Shown piece by piece: positions 43,946 through 52,470 of a DNA stretch of 64,000 nt. Every line of letters begins with the position of its first letter. Within the stretch, counting starts at the first letter, position 1. The notes under the pieces are model-generated. The model ran no database searches. It saw only the letters and a program-made list of their open reading frames with translations, and was not told the DNA's origin. The stretch covers positions 248,001-312,000 of the forward strand of contig NZ_JAAVKI010000002.1 in the NCBI RefSeq assembly GCF_011806525.1, written 5' to 3'. This DNA is from Thalassospira sp. HF15. Its GTDB lineage: Bacteria; Pseudomonadota; Alphaproteobacteria; Rhodospirillales; Thalassospiraceae. A program made the translations under genes and the position numbers.

Positions 43946-45076
43946 ATGAAATTTTTGGGTGCATTTGCTGCTTTGACAATGCTGGTCGCAGGGACCGCGC
44001 AGGCAGCAGACTCTGTCACGATAACCGACGTTACGGGACGTGAAGTCACAGTCGAAGTGCCAGTTGAACACGTTATTCTGGGCGAAGGCCGCCTCGTCTA
44101 TGGTCTGGCGACGCTTGACAGCGAAGATCCGTTCAAACGCGTCGTTGGCTGGCGAGATGATCTCAAAAAAGCTGATCCGCAGGGTTACGGCCTTTATGCC
44201 GCAAAGTATCCGCGCATTGACGATATTCCGACCTTTGGCGGTATTAAAGACGGCACCTTTAACATCGAACAGGCCATTTCGCTGAATCCGGACGTCGTCA
44301 TTATGAACCTTGAAGCCAAGGGTGCGACCGAAGAAGGCGGATTTGACGAAAAACTCGCCGCTGTTGGCATTCCGCTGGTCTATATCGACTTCCGCGAAGC
44401 GCCGATCAAAAACACCGAAACAAGCATGAAAATCCTTGGAAAATTGACGGACAAGGAAGATCGCGCGGCGGAATTCATCAAGTTCCGTGCCGACCATATC
44501 AATGAGGTTGAAAAACGCCTCAGCGAAGCGAACCCGGAACAACCGAAGGTCTTTATCGAGCGCGCAGCAGGCTATTCCGAGGAATGCTGCATGTCGTTTG
44601 GTAATGAAAACTTCGGCAAAATGGTCGAGATGGCCGGCGGCGTAAACATTGCCGCATCAATCATTCCGGGCACATTTGGCACCATCAATCCTGAACAGGT
44701 GATTGCATCGAACCCCGACCAATTCGTTGGTACCGGTGGCGATTGGGAAGCCTATGCACCTGGCATGGGTTGGGTACCGGTTGGACCGGGTGCTGATATG
44801 GTCGAGGCCAAACGCAAGCTCGACGGTCTCATGGATCGCCCTGCCTTCACGGGTATTAACGCCACCAAAAACGGCAACATTCATGTGGTCTGGCACCAGT
44901 TCTATAACAGCCCGTATCAGTTTGTCGTGATCGAACAGATGGCGAAATGGTTCCACCCGGACCTATTTGCAGATATCGATCCGGAGGCAACCTTCAAAGA
45001 GCTTCATGATCGCTTCCTGCCGCTTGATTACAAGCCAGGCTATTTCATCTCAAGCAGTGACGCTGTTACGAACTGA
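43946..45076 (+). CDS. Iron/siderophore ABC transporter substrate-binding protein
   Basis: The 376-residue protein has a signal peptide (MKFLGAFAALTMLVAGTAQA, cut before ADS) and a periplasmic-binding fold of the BtuF/FecB type: VTDVTGREVTVEVP-like start, LNPDVVIMNLEAKG and a helix linker. It would deliver an iron chelate to the permease. Its stop overlaps the permease start by one base. A cobalamin-binding alternative cannot be fully excluded, but the Fur-like boxes favour iron. Confidence 0.88.
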   Translation: MKFLGAFAALTMLVAGTAQAADSVTITDVTGREVTVEVPVEHVILGEGRLVYGLATLDSEDPFKRVVGWRDDLKKADPQGYGLYAAKYPRIDDIPTFGGIKDGTFNIEQAISLNPDVVIMNLEAKGATEEGGFDEKLAAVGIPLVYIDFREAPIKNTETSMKILGKLTDKEDRAAEFIKFRADHINEVEKRLSEANPEQPKVFIERAAGYSEECCMSFGNENFGKMVEMAGGVNIAASIIPGTFGTINPEQVIASNPDQFVGTGGDWEAYAPGMGWVPVGPGADMVEAKRKLDGLMDRPAFTGINATKNGNIHVVWHQFYNSPYQFVVIEQMAKWFHPDLFADIDPEATFKELHDRFLPLDYKPGYFISSSDAVTN

Positions 45077-46137
45077 TGACGACCAATCAGATCAGCATTG
45101 AGACCGGGAGCGTGCATTACAAGGCACGCTCCCTGCGTCGTTTTTTGCTCCTGCTCGCAATGAGCGGGGCATTGTTCATTTCGTTTGCCATCGATCTGGC
45201 CACAGGACCTGCGAACTATCCGTTGTCAGATGTGATTGCGACCTTGCTTGATCCTTCGTCGGCGACCGATCAGTTGCGCGTGGTGATCTGGGATATCCGC
45301 ATGCCCGTCGCACTGATGGCGCTTACCGTGGGGGCGGCCCTGTCGACGGCTGGTGCGCAGATGCAAACCATCCTTGCCAACCCGCTGGCCAGCCCGTTTA
45401 CGCTAGGCATTTCGGCAGCGGCCGGGTTTGGCGCGGCACTGGCGCTGGTGCTTGGTGTTGCCTTGCTGCCGGCTTTCGTGGATTTCATCATTCCGCTTAA
45501 TGCCTTCATCATGGCGATGGGCACGGCCCTGATCATTCATTTCTTCAGCCGGATGCGCGGCGTGACGGTTGAAACCATCGTGCTTCTGGGCATTGCACTG
45601 GTCTTTACCTTCAACGCGCTTCTTGCATTGCTGCAGTATCTGGCAAGTGAACAGGCACTGGCCGCGGTCGTTTTCTGGACCATGGGAAGCCTTGTTAAGG
45701 CAACCTGGACCAAGGTTGCGGTCACCGCACTTGCGGTTGTGATCGCCATTCCGCTGTTTGTCCGACAGGCTTGGGCATTAACCGCGCTGCGTCTGGGCGA
45801 TGCCAAGGCCGAAAGTTTCGGGGTCAATGTACAGGGCCTTCGTTTGCGGACCATGCTGATTGTCAGTCTTTTGGCCGCCATTCCGGTCTCGTTTGTCGGC
45901 ACCATCGGCTTTATCGGGCTGGTCGGGCCGCATATTGCCCGCATGCTGGTCGGTGAAGATCAACGCTTCTTCCTGCCGGCATCAATCCTGTGTGGTGCCC
46001 TTATCCTGTCAGCAACCTCGGTATTGTCGAAACTGCTGATCCCGGGGGCGATCCTGCCGATTGGGGTGATTACCGCCCTTGTCGGTGTGCCCTTCTTCTT
46101 CTCGCTGATCTTCGCAAGTCGGAGGAAATCATGGTAA
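45076..46137 (+). CDS. FecCD-family ABC transporter permease
   Basis: The 353-residue membrane protein has about ten hydrophobic helices and family motifs DIRMPVALMALTVGAALSTAGAQMQTILANPLASPFTLGIS and GTIGFIGLVGPHIARMLVGEDQRFFLPAS. It forms the channel for the chelate. It overlaps the ATPase gene by seven bases, and the overlap carries the ATPase ribosome-binding site. Confidence 0.95.
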   Translation: MTTNQISIETGSVHYKARSLRRFLLLLAMSGALFISFAIDLATGPANYPLSDVIATLLDPSSATDQLRVVIWDIRMPVALMALTVGAALSTAGAQMQTILANPLASPFTLGISAAAGFGAALALVLGVALLPAFVDFIIPLNAFIMAMGTALIIHFFSRMRGVTVETIVLLGIALVFTFNALLALLQYLASEQALAAVVFWTMGSLVKATWTKVAVTALAVVIAIPLFVRQAWALTALRLGDAKAESFGVNVQGLRLRTMLIVSLLAAIPVSFVGTIGFIGLVGPHIARMLVGEDQRFFLPASILCGALILSATSVLSKLLIPGAILPIGVITALVGVPFFFSLIFASRRKSW

Positions 46138-46955
46138 CGCTGCGTCTTGAAGATATCGGAACCCGCTATGGCAAGGTGCAGGTGGTTTCAGGTGTGACCA
46201 CCCCGACCATCCAGCCGGGCACCGTAACCGCGGTCATTGGCCCGAACGCCGCTGGCAAATCAAGCCTGTTTCGCCGGGTTGCCGGACTTGCGCAGGGTGA
46301 TGGTGTTGTAGACCTCGGGTCGCACCGCAAGGAACGCAACACGATCTGCTATATGCCCCAGGATACCGGTTCGACGGCGGTTCTGTCGGTTTATGAGTCG
46401 ATCATTCTGTCTGCCAAGCAGGGATCAAGCCTGCGCGTGCGTGGGGATGAACTGGCGCGCATTGACGACATTCTGGCCGCCTTGCGGATTTCAGAACTGG
46501 CCGGTCGTAATCTGGGCGAGCTCAGCGGCGGACAACGCCAACTGGTTGCGATTGCCCAGACGCTGGTGCGCGATCCCAAAATCCTTCTGATGGACGAACC
46601 GACCTCGGCACTTGATCTGCATCGCCAGATGGAAGTCCTGTCCTTTATGCGCGATATCGCCAAGGGGCAGAACATCATCGTTCTGATCGCCATTCACGAT
46701 CTGAACCATGCCCTGCAATATTGCGACCAGGCTATGGCCATTCGCGATGGCAGAATGGTGGCTTTTGGCCCGTGTTCGGATGTCATCGACAGCGATCTAC
46801 TGCGTGATGTCTATCAGGTCGATGGCCATGTGGAACTGAATTCACTTGGTCATCCGCATATCGTCCTGAGTGGCCCCAGCGATGAAACCAACAGTCGGCA
46901 CAATACGGCCATTGGCCGCAAGACCCTGACGGAGGTCGCACTGGCTGCACAATGA
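46131..46955 (+). CDS. Iron-chelate ABC transporter ATP-binding protein
   Basis: The 274-residue ATPase has Walker A GPNAAGKSS (37-45), signature LSGGQRQ, Walker B ILLMDEPTSALD and the switch His in IAIHDLNH. The ATG at 46131 follows GGAGGAAATC inside the permease gene. The C-terminal tail is about 30 residues longer than the minimal domain. It completes the three-gene uptake operon. Confidence 0.95.
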   Translation: MVTLRLEDIGTRYGKVQVVSGVTTPTIQPGTVTAVIGPNAAGKSSLFRRVAGLAQGDGVVDLGSHRKERNTICYMPQDTGSTAVLSVYESIILSAKQGSSLRVRGDELARIDDILAALRISELAGRNLGELSGGQRQLVAIAQTLVRDPKILLMDEPTSALDLHRQMEVLSFMRDIAKGQNIIVLIAIHDLNHALQYCDQAMAIRDGRMVAFGPCSDVIDSDLLRDVYQVDGHVELNSLGHPHIVLSGPSDETNSRHNTAIGRKTLTEVALAAQ

Positions 46956-47038
46956 AAAGGCGCGCCTTTACTTGTGATTAAAAACTTTGCATTTGAGGCA
47001 TTTTCTGCTTCCATGGGCAAATGATGATCATGCATCGC

Positions 47039-47069
47039 AACAGCGTCATGTTTGGCGCTGTTTTCCTTT
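47039..47069 (+). terminator. Rho-independent terminator between the iron operon and eutB
   Basis: AACAGCG and CGCTGTT form a 7-bp stem around TCATGTTTGG and run into TTCCTTT. It may end the ABC transcript or act in the eutB leader. Confidence 0.5.
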
Positions 47070-47123
47070 ATGGACAGGGACAAAAATCCTGGGCGATGTC
47101 TTTCATGCTTCAGGAGGCAGAAC

Positions 47124-48515
47124 TTGCAGAACGGCGCGCCATTCAGTTTTGAACGCTTTACCTTTCCCGACCTGAAAACCCTGTTGGCAAAGGCAAGCCC
47201 GCTGCGGGCTGGTGATCTGCTGGCCGGGCTTGCAGCAAGTTCCGATGAAGAACGGGTGGCTGCGCGCTTTGCACTGGCTGAGGTGCCGCTTAAGCGGTTT
47301 CTGAGCGAGGCACTGGTTCCCTATGAGGATGACGACGTCACCCGCATGATCATCGATGATCATGATGCCGATGCCTTTGAACCGGTTTCCTCGATGACCG
47401 TCGGTGATTTCCGCAACTGGCTTCTGACCGATGACGCCACGCCCGAGGCGCTTAAGCATCTGGCACCCGGCCTGACGCCGGAAATGGTCGCCGCCGTATC
47501 AAAACTGATGCGCAATCAGGACCTGATTGCGGTTGCCAAGAAATGCCACGTGGTCACGGCCTTTCGCAATACCATCGGCCTGCCCGGCCATCTTGCCGTC
47601 CGCCTGCAACCCAACCATCCAACCGATGATCCTGCCGGTGTGGCGGCATCGATCCTTGATGGGCTGATGCATGGCAGCGGGGATGCGGTAATTGGCATCA
47701 ACCCGGCCACCGACAGCCCCGAAGCCATGATCGAGCTTCTTAAACTGATCGACGAGGTCCGCGAACGGATCGATATCCCGACCCAGTCATGTGTGCTTGC
47801 CCATGTCACGACGGCGATTGATGTGATGGCGCGCGATGCGCCGGTTGATCTGGTGTTCCAATCGATTGCCGGTACGCAAAAGGCCAATGAAAGCTTTGGC
47901 ATCACCCAAGCGATGCTGGCCGAGGCCGAAGACGCCGCCAAGGGTCTTAAGCGCGGCACGGTCGGCAACAATGTCATGTATTTCGAAACCGGACAGGGGG
48001 CGGCGCTTTCGGCCGATGCCCACGAAGGCATTGATCAGCAAACGGTTGAGACCCGCGCCTATGCGGTGGCACGCAAATACTCGCCACTTCTGGTCAATAC
48101 GGTGGTCGGCTTTATCGGCCCGGAATATCTGTTCGATGGCAAACAGATCACACGGGCCGGTCTGGAGGACCATTTCTGTGGCAAGTTGCTTGGCGTGCCG
48201 ATGGGATGTGATGTTTGCTACACCAACCATGCCGAGGCCGATCAGGATGACATGGACAACCTGCTAACCCTTCTGGGTGTTGCAAGGTGCAACTTTGTCA
48301 TCGGCGTGCCCGGGGCCGATGACATCATGCTCAATTACCAAAGTACCAGTTTCCATGATGCGATGTATCTGCGCTCCGTGCTGGGTCTGCAACCAGCACC
48401 GGAATTTGCCGCATGGCTGCGCAAGATGGAAATCCTCGATCAGAACGGTCGCACACGCCCGCAGCTTGACGGGCAGGCGGCCCAGAACCTTCTGGCTTGG
48501 TCGGGGGCGGCGTGA
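47124..48515 (+). CDS. eutB: Ethanolamine ammonia-lyase large subunit EutB
   Basis: EutB, with EutC, splits ethanolamine to acetaldehyde and ammonia using adenosylcobalamin. The 463-residue protein has the TIM-barrel family segments MRNQDLIAVAKKCHVVTAFRNTIGLPG, LQPNHPTDDPAG and MGCDVCYTNHAEADQDDMDNLL. The start is TTG at 47124, chosen because a perfect AGGAGG lies six bases before it; in-frame ATGs upstream have no similarity. It overlaps eutC (TGATG). No shell or other eut genes are visible. Confidence 0.95.
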   Translation: MQNGAPFSFERFTFPDLKTLLAKASPLRAGDLLAGLAASSDEERVAARFALAEVPLKRFLSEALVPYEDDDVTRMIIDDHDADAFEPVSSMTVGDFRNWLLTDDATPEALKHLAPGLTPEMVAAVSKLMRNQDLIAVAKKCHVVTAFRNTIGLPGHLAVRLQPNHPTDDPAGVAASILDGLMHGSGDAVIGINPATDSPEAMIELLKLIDEVRERIDIPTQSCVLAHVTTAIDVMARDAPVDLVFQSIAGTQKANESFGITQAMLAEAEDAAKGLKRGTVGNNVMYFETGQGAALSADAHEGIDQQTVETRAYAVARKYSPLLVNTVVGFIGPEYLFDGKQITRAGLEDHFCGKLLGVPMGCDVCYTNHAEADQDDMDNLLTLLGVARCNFVIGVPGADDIMLNYQSTSFHDAMYLRSVLGLQPAPEFAAWLRKMEILDQNGRTRPQLDGQAAQNLLAWSGAA

Positions 48516-49288
48516 TGAGCAATCTGACCAACAAGAAAATCCCAAGCGGCCTTGATCCGTGGAACACACTGCGCGCGCATACCGATGCCCGTATCGGCCT
48601 TGGCCGGGTGGGTGACGGATTGCCGACTGAACGGCTGCTGGAATTCCAGATGGCCCATGCCCGGGCACGAGATTCGGTCCATATGGCCTTTGAACCCGGC
48701 ACCGTGCGCGCCGGGCTTGATGGGGTGGATCAACCCATCCTTGATGTCCATTCTGCCGCATCAGATCGCCCGACCTATCTGCAACGGCCCGACCTTGGCC
48801 GGTTGCTGGACGCAGACTCCGTGACCACCCTTGGCAAGCATGCCGGGTGTTATGACGTTGCCTTCATTCTGGCCGATGGCCTGTCGGCCCGTGCCACCCA
48901 CGACCATGCGGCCAAGACCCTGAAGCTGATCCTTGATCACCTTGGCGAAAGCTGGTCGGTGGCGCCGATCACGTTGGCGACCCAGTCACGCGTCGGACTG
49001 GGCGATGAAATCGGTGCAGAATTGGGTGCCAAACTGACCGTCATGCTGATCGGCGAACGCCCGGGATTGTCGAGTGCGGACTCACTGGGCTGCTATCTGA
49101 CGTGGGGGCCAAAGCGCGGGCGGTCAAACGCGGATCGTAACTGCGTATCAAACATCCGGCCCGCAGGGCTAACCCCAGAAAAGGCTGCGAAAAAGATCGC
49201 CTATCTGATGATCGAATCGCGCAAGATGGGCCTTTCTGGTGTGGCGCTTAAAGACAATTCATCCAATCCGGAATTGATCGAAGGCTGA
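48515..49288 (+). CDS. eutC: Ethanolamine ammonia-lyase small subunit EutC
   Basis: The 257-residue small subunit has the family segments DPWNTLRAHTDARIGLGRVGDGLPT, LLEFQMAHARARDSVH, FILADGLSARATHDHA and GERPGLSSADSLGCYLTWGPKRG. It completes the cobalamin-binding site with EutB. The ATG at 48515 overlaps the eutB stop; a GTG upstream lies inside eutB. Confidence 0.95.
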   Translation: MSNLTNKKIPSGLDPWNTLRAHTDARIGLGRVGDGLPTERLLEFQMAHARARDSVHMAFEPGTVRAGLDGVDQPILDVHSAASDRPTYLQRPDLGRLLDADSVTTLGKHAGCYDVAFILADGLSARATHDHAAKTLKLILDHLGESWSVAPITLATQSRVGLGDEIGAELGAKLTVMLIGERPGLSSADSLGCYLTWGPKRGRSNADRNCVSNIRPAGLTPEKAAKKIAYLMIESRKMGLSGVALKDNSSNPELIEG

Positions 49289-49318
49289 GGATCAGAGCGC
49301 AACTAGCAACATACGCGC

Positions 49319-49603
49319 CTAGACCTTAAGTGCCTCAAGCCCATCTGCAACCATCACCGGATCAAACTCGGTGATGTGGTAATCGGCCAGATCATGCTGA
49401 TGGAACGGATCGCGGGTCAGTTCATCTTCAAGCGCAGCCCGATCCCCCTTGGCCAAGATAACACCGCCATCGCGCGGAATCTTGCGCCCGGATGCCAGGA
49501 ACATGCCCTTGGCGTAGGCCTGCTTTAACCATGCGATATGGCCTTCGATATGGGCATCAACCTGCTCCAGCGGGACCTTGTAGCTCAGCGAGACAACATA
49601 CAT
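49319..49603 (-). CDS. YciI-like protein
   Basis: The 94-residue protein is a dimeric alpha-beta barrel of the YciI family: MYVVSLSYKVPLEQVDAHIEGHIAWLKQAYAKGMFLASG, with the conserved His and Asp, then DPFHQHDLADYHITEFDP. The reaction is not known. The ATG at 49603 follows CAGGAA; the frame is open upstream without similarity. Confidence 0.85.
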   Translation of the reverse strand: MYVVSLSYKVPLEQVDAHIEGHIAWLKQAYAKGMFLASGRKIPRDGGVILAKGDRAALEDELTRDPFHQHDLADYHITEFDPVMVADGLEALKV

Positions 49604-49697
49604 TTCGGTATTCCTGACATCTTCTTGGGGTTTGATCGCTTCACAGTCAGAAATTCTGACCCCGATCACAATTCACGTTTTGGCGATCAGACGACTG

Positions 49698-50132
49698 TTA
49701 CGAACGATCCGTATCGCTGCCCATCCGGGCAAGAAGATGCCCGATCCGCTCTGCGTGGGCGGCCTCGACGCGCGCAAGGCTTTCAAACCACGCTGCAACA
49801 TCTTCAAGTCCCTCTTCACGGGCGATGCGGGCCATTTCGGGATAGGCCGTTTCGGCCTCTTGCTTTTCGTGCGCGATGGCAGCTTGCAGATTAAGACGCG
49901 TCGTCCCCAGTTCCCTGCCAGTCAGCGGGTCACCGACCGCTTCAAGAAATTCCAGATGGCCAAACGCATGGCCGGTTTCTGCTTCGGCCGCAGTTCGAAA
50001 AAGTTCAGCTGCCTCGGTGTGGCCTTCAATGTCGGCCTGCTGGGCAAAGTAAAGATAACGACGATTGGTCTGTGCCTCGGCGGCGAAGGCCGCGCGCAGA
50101 TTTTCCTCGGTACGTGTTCCCTTGAGCGCCAT
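49698..50132 (-). CDS. Rubrerythrin-like ferritin-fold protein
   Basis: The 144-residue protein has paired helices with ENLRAAFAAEAQTNRRYLYFA and ETGHAFGHLEFL, then a second pair with HEKQEAETAYPEMARIA and VEAAHAERIGHLL, which supply the Glu and His ligands of a diiron site. The C-terminal rubredoxin domain of classical rubrerythrin is absent. It probably reduces peroxide or handles iron, in line with the neighbouring irr gene. Confidence 0.88.
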   Translation of the reverse strand: MALKGTRTEENLRAAFAAEAQTNRRYLYFAQQADIEGHTEAAELFRTAAEAETGHAFGHLEFLEAVGDPLTGRELGTTRLNLQAAIAHEKQEAETAYPEMARIAREEGLEDVAAWFESLARVEAAHAERIGHLLARMGSDTDRS

Positions 50133-50347
50133 GTGCGCTGATCCTTGTTATTGTTCGCCCTCTACAGCGTGCTTGTATGGGCAAAAGTCGCAAAAAATAA
50201 GGCGGCAGAACCACTTGGTTCTGCCGCCCTTTATTTGTTGTGAAATCCACCGTCGTCAAGCAGAGCAGGGGCAATTGCACTGATCAGACGTCAGATTTCA
50301 TCTGCCTGTCACCTGCGCAAAGTTACGCCAGCAACCGGCCAGTATGA

Positions 50348-50788
50348 TCAGGCTGCGTTCTGTGCCGCCTGATTGCGACGCAGACGGAAGACCAGATCGA
50401 CCGATGCCAGTTCCGTGCCGCTTGGCATGTTCGGAATGTTGGCGATCTTGACGTCACCTGCCGGAATGTCGGACAGCATGCCGTCTTCTTCGCAATAGAA
50501 ATGATAATGCGGTTCGGTGTTGGTATCGAAATAGGATCGACCCGAATCAATCACGATTTCATTGAGAAGGCGCGCATCAGTGAACTGGTGCAGGGTGTTG
50601 TAAACCGTTGCCAGCGATACCTTGATATTGTTGCTCATGGCTTCGGAATGCAGCTGTTCTGCCGTGACATGGCGATGACCATCATCAAACAGCAACCGTG
50701 CCAGTGCCAGACGCTGGCGCGTCGGCCGCAGATTGGCATCCTTGAGCCGGTTAAGCGCGTTGGTATATGGACGCGATGTATGTCCCAT
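50348..50788 (-). CDS. irr: Iron response regulator Irr (Fur family)
   Basis: The 146-residue protein has the Fur-family winged helix (LRPTRQRLALARLLFDDGHRHVTAEQLHSEA, VSLATVYNTLHQF) and HYHFYCEEDGML (about 94-105). The His-x-His there is the site used for haem in Irr. It lacks the CxxC zinc pairs of classical Fur. Irr controls haem and iron genes in alphaproteobacteria. The ATG at 50788 follows AAGGGGC. Identification as Irr rather than another Fur-like protein rests on these residues. Confidence 0.85.
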   Translation of the reverse strand: MGHTSRPYTNALNRLKDANLRPTRQRLALARLLFDDGHRHVTAEQLHSEAMSNNIKVSLATVYNTLHQFTDARLLNEIVIDSGRSYFDTNTEPHYHFYCEEDGMLSDIPAGDVKIANIPNMPSGTELASVDLVFRLRRNQAAQNAA

Positions 50789-50929
50789 AGTTTTGCCCCT
50801 TTGTCGTAAGCAGGCCAAAATCACAATGGCCCTGTTGAATTCTTGGAACAGACTAAAGAACCCGAACGCGTTGTTCTTTGATTTTGATCAACTATAATCG
50901 CGCGGTACAATAAAGCTAAATACAAACAA

Positions 50930-50958
50930 AAAGGGCCGGTAAAAACCGGCCCTTTTTT
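50930..50958. terminator. Bidirectional Rho-independent terminator
   Basis: AAGGGCCGGT and ACCGGCCCTT form a 10-bp stem with a short A-rich loop, with A-run before and T-run after, so it works in both directions. It ends the nitronate monooxygenase-like gene on the minus strand. Confidence 0.85.
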
Positions 50959-50977
50959 ATTTGCGATAAGATCAGGA

Positions 50978-52387
50978 TCAGTCGCCCGTCATGATACGGT
51001 CGACCAGTTCCTTGACTGTCGGAATATTGCCGTTGGCATAGAACGGATCTTCACCAAACTTGTAGGCATTGTGACCGGCAAACATCAGCTCATGTTCGAC
51101 ATCTGCACCATGTGCGATGTTCTGCAGCGTCTTCTGAATACAGAAGGACCGCGGATCGGCACGTTTACCGGTGGTGCCTTCATGCTGTTCCCAGTTGGAG
51201 AACTGGCATTGCGACAGGCAGCCCATGCAATCAATCTGATCTTTTTTGATGGTCAGTGCACTTTCCGGGGTGACAAACACCATGGTATCATCCGGGGTCG
51301 GCATGCCTTCTGTGTAACCGGCATCAAGCCAGCCACGGACCTTGTCGGCATCATCTTCACGCACATAGATCGGACGACCGCGACGGCCCAGCGGAATCCC
51401 GACATGCAGATCCGCCTCGGCGGTACGCGAATAGCGTACCTGACGGTCAGAGCGCTGATGCAGGTCTTCAAGGAAATCGTTGCGCACAGCCGAGCTATAG
51501 AAGCCAGTCGGGCTGAACTTGTGCAGCGAAACATCACCGTTCTGCAGGTTGGTCAGACGGGATTTCCACGCATCGGAAATCTCGCTTTCCTGGGTCAGAA
51601 GCGGTCGCGTACCAAACTGGAAGGCCACCGGGGCCACTTCGGGATTGTCGATCCAGTCTTCGAAATCGCGCAAGAACCAAACACCACCGGCCATAATGAT
51701 CGGAACATCATTCAGGCCAACGGAATTCATGAATTCACGCAAGGCGGCCACGCGCGGGAACGGATCTTCTGGTACCAGCGGATCTTCGGAATTTGACAGG
51801 CCATTATGACCGCCGGCACGCCATGGATCTTCATAGACCACGCCGCCCAGCCATTCCGGGATCTTTTTATAGGACCGAAGCCACAGGGCACGAAATGCAC
51901 GCGCCGATGACACGATCGGATAATAGTGGACGCCATACTGCGCTGAGATCTGCGCAATCTTGTAAGGCATGCCAGCACCACAGGTTACCCCGTGAATAAG
52001 ACCTTTGGCACCTTCGAGAACACCATGGAGAATGGGTTCGGCACCGCCCATTTCCCACAAAACATTCATATGCAGCCGGCCTTCGCCACCCCGCATTTCG
52101 TGCGCAATTTGCGCCTGCGCGATCCCGCCCCGGATGCCATAGGCTACCAGTTCCTGGTGACGGTCACTGCGGGTTTTTCCAGCATATTCAATCGGGACAA
52201 GATTGCCGTTCTCGTCATAAGAATCAGCATTCACAGCGGAAAAAGTCCCGATACCACCGGCAGCAGCCCATGCGCCGGAACTTTTACCCGTCGATACAGC
52301 AACGCCTTTGCCACCTTCGATCACTGGCAAGACTTCTTTACCCGACATGACGAGCGGTTTAAGGGCTTTCAAATTCGTCTCTCCCAT
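50978..52387 (-). CDS. Nitronate monooxygenase / 2-nitropropane dioxygenase-like flavoprotein
   Basis: The 469-residue protein has the FMN-dependent TIM-barrel pattern of the NPD family: LPVIEGGKGVAVSTGKSSGAWAAAGGIGTFS, HGVTCGAGMPYKIAQ, IIMAGGVWFLRDFEDWI and FQFGTRPLLTQES. It is longer than the minimal enzyme; near residues 388-395 it has CMGCLSQC, a Cys cluster that might bind metal. The physiological substrate is unknown. It lies 84 nt downstream of pnp. Confidence 0.88.
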   Translation of the reverse strand: MGETNLKALKPLVMSGKEVLPVIEGGKGVAVSTGKSSGAWAAAGGIGTFSAVNADSYDENGNLVPIEYAGKTRSDRHQELVAYGIRGGIAQAQIAHEMRGGEGRLHMNVLWEMGGAEPILHGVLEGAKGLIHGVTCGAGMPYKIAQISAQYGVHYYPIVSSARAFRALWLRSYKKIPEWLGGVVYEDPWRAGGHNGLSNSEDPLVPEDPFPRVAALREFMNSVGLNDVPIIMAGGVWFLRDFEDWIDNPEVAPVAFQFGTRPLLTQESEISDAWKSRLTNLQNGDVSLHKFSPTGFYSSAVRNDFLEDLHQRSDRQVRYSRTAEADLHVGIPLGRRGRPIYVREDDADKVRGWLDAGYTEGMPTPDDTMVFVTPESALTIKKDQIDCMGCLSQCQFSNWEQHEGTTGKRADPRSFCIQKTLQNIAHGADVEHELMFAGHNAYKFGEDPFYANGNIPTVKELVDRIMTGD

Positions 52388-52400
52388 TCGGCATTTGCCC

Positions 52401-52460
52401 GCGATACCGAAGTATCGCGCAGAGTGCCGGACGACGTCGCGTTTTTATCGTCGTCCGGCA
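52401..52460 (-). promoter_or_regulatory. Two hairpins between pnp and the downstream gene
   Basis: GCGATAC-CGAA-GTATCGC (52401-52418) and a perfect 12-bp stem TGCCGGACGACG/CGTCGTCCGGCA (52425-52460) lie in the 83-nt gap. Neither is followed by a T-run, so RNA processing or 3'-end protection is more likely than termination. Confidence 0.55.
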
Positions 52461-52470
52461 TCCCGTTTGC

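Noticed and set aside
46965-46978. AAAGGCGCGCCTTT palindrome after the iron ABC operon as a terminator.
   Set aside because: There is no loop and no T-run after it; the hairpin at 47039-47069 is a better candidate.
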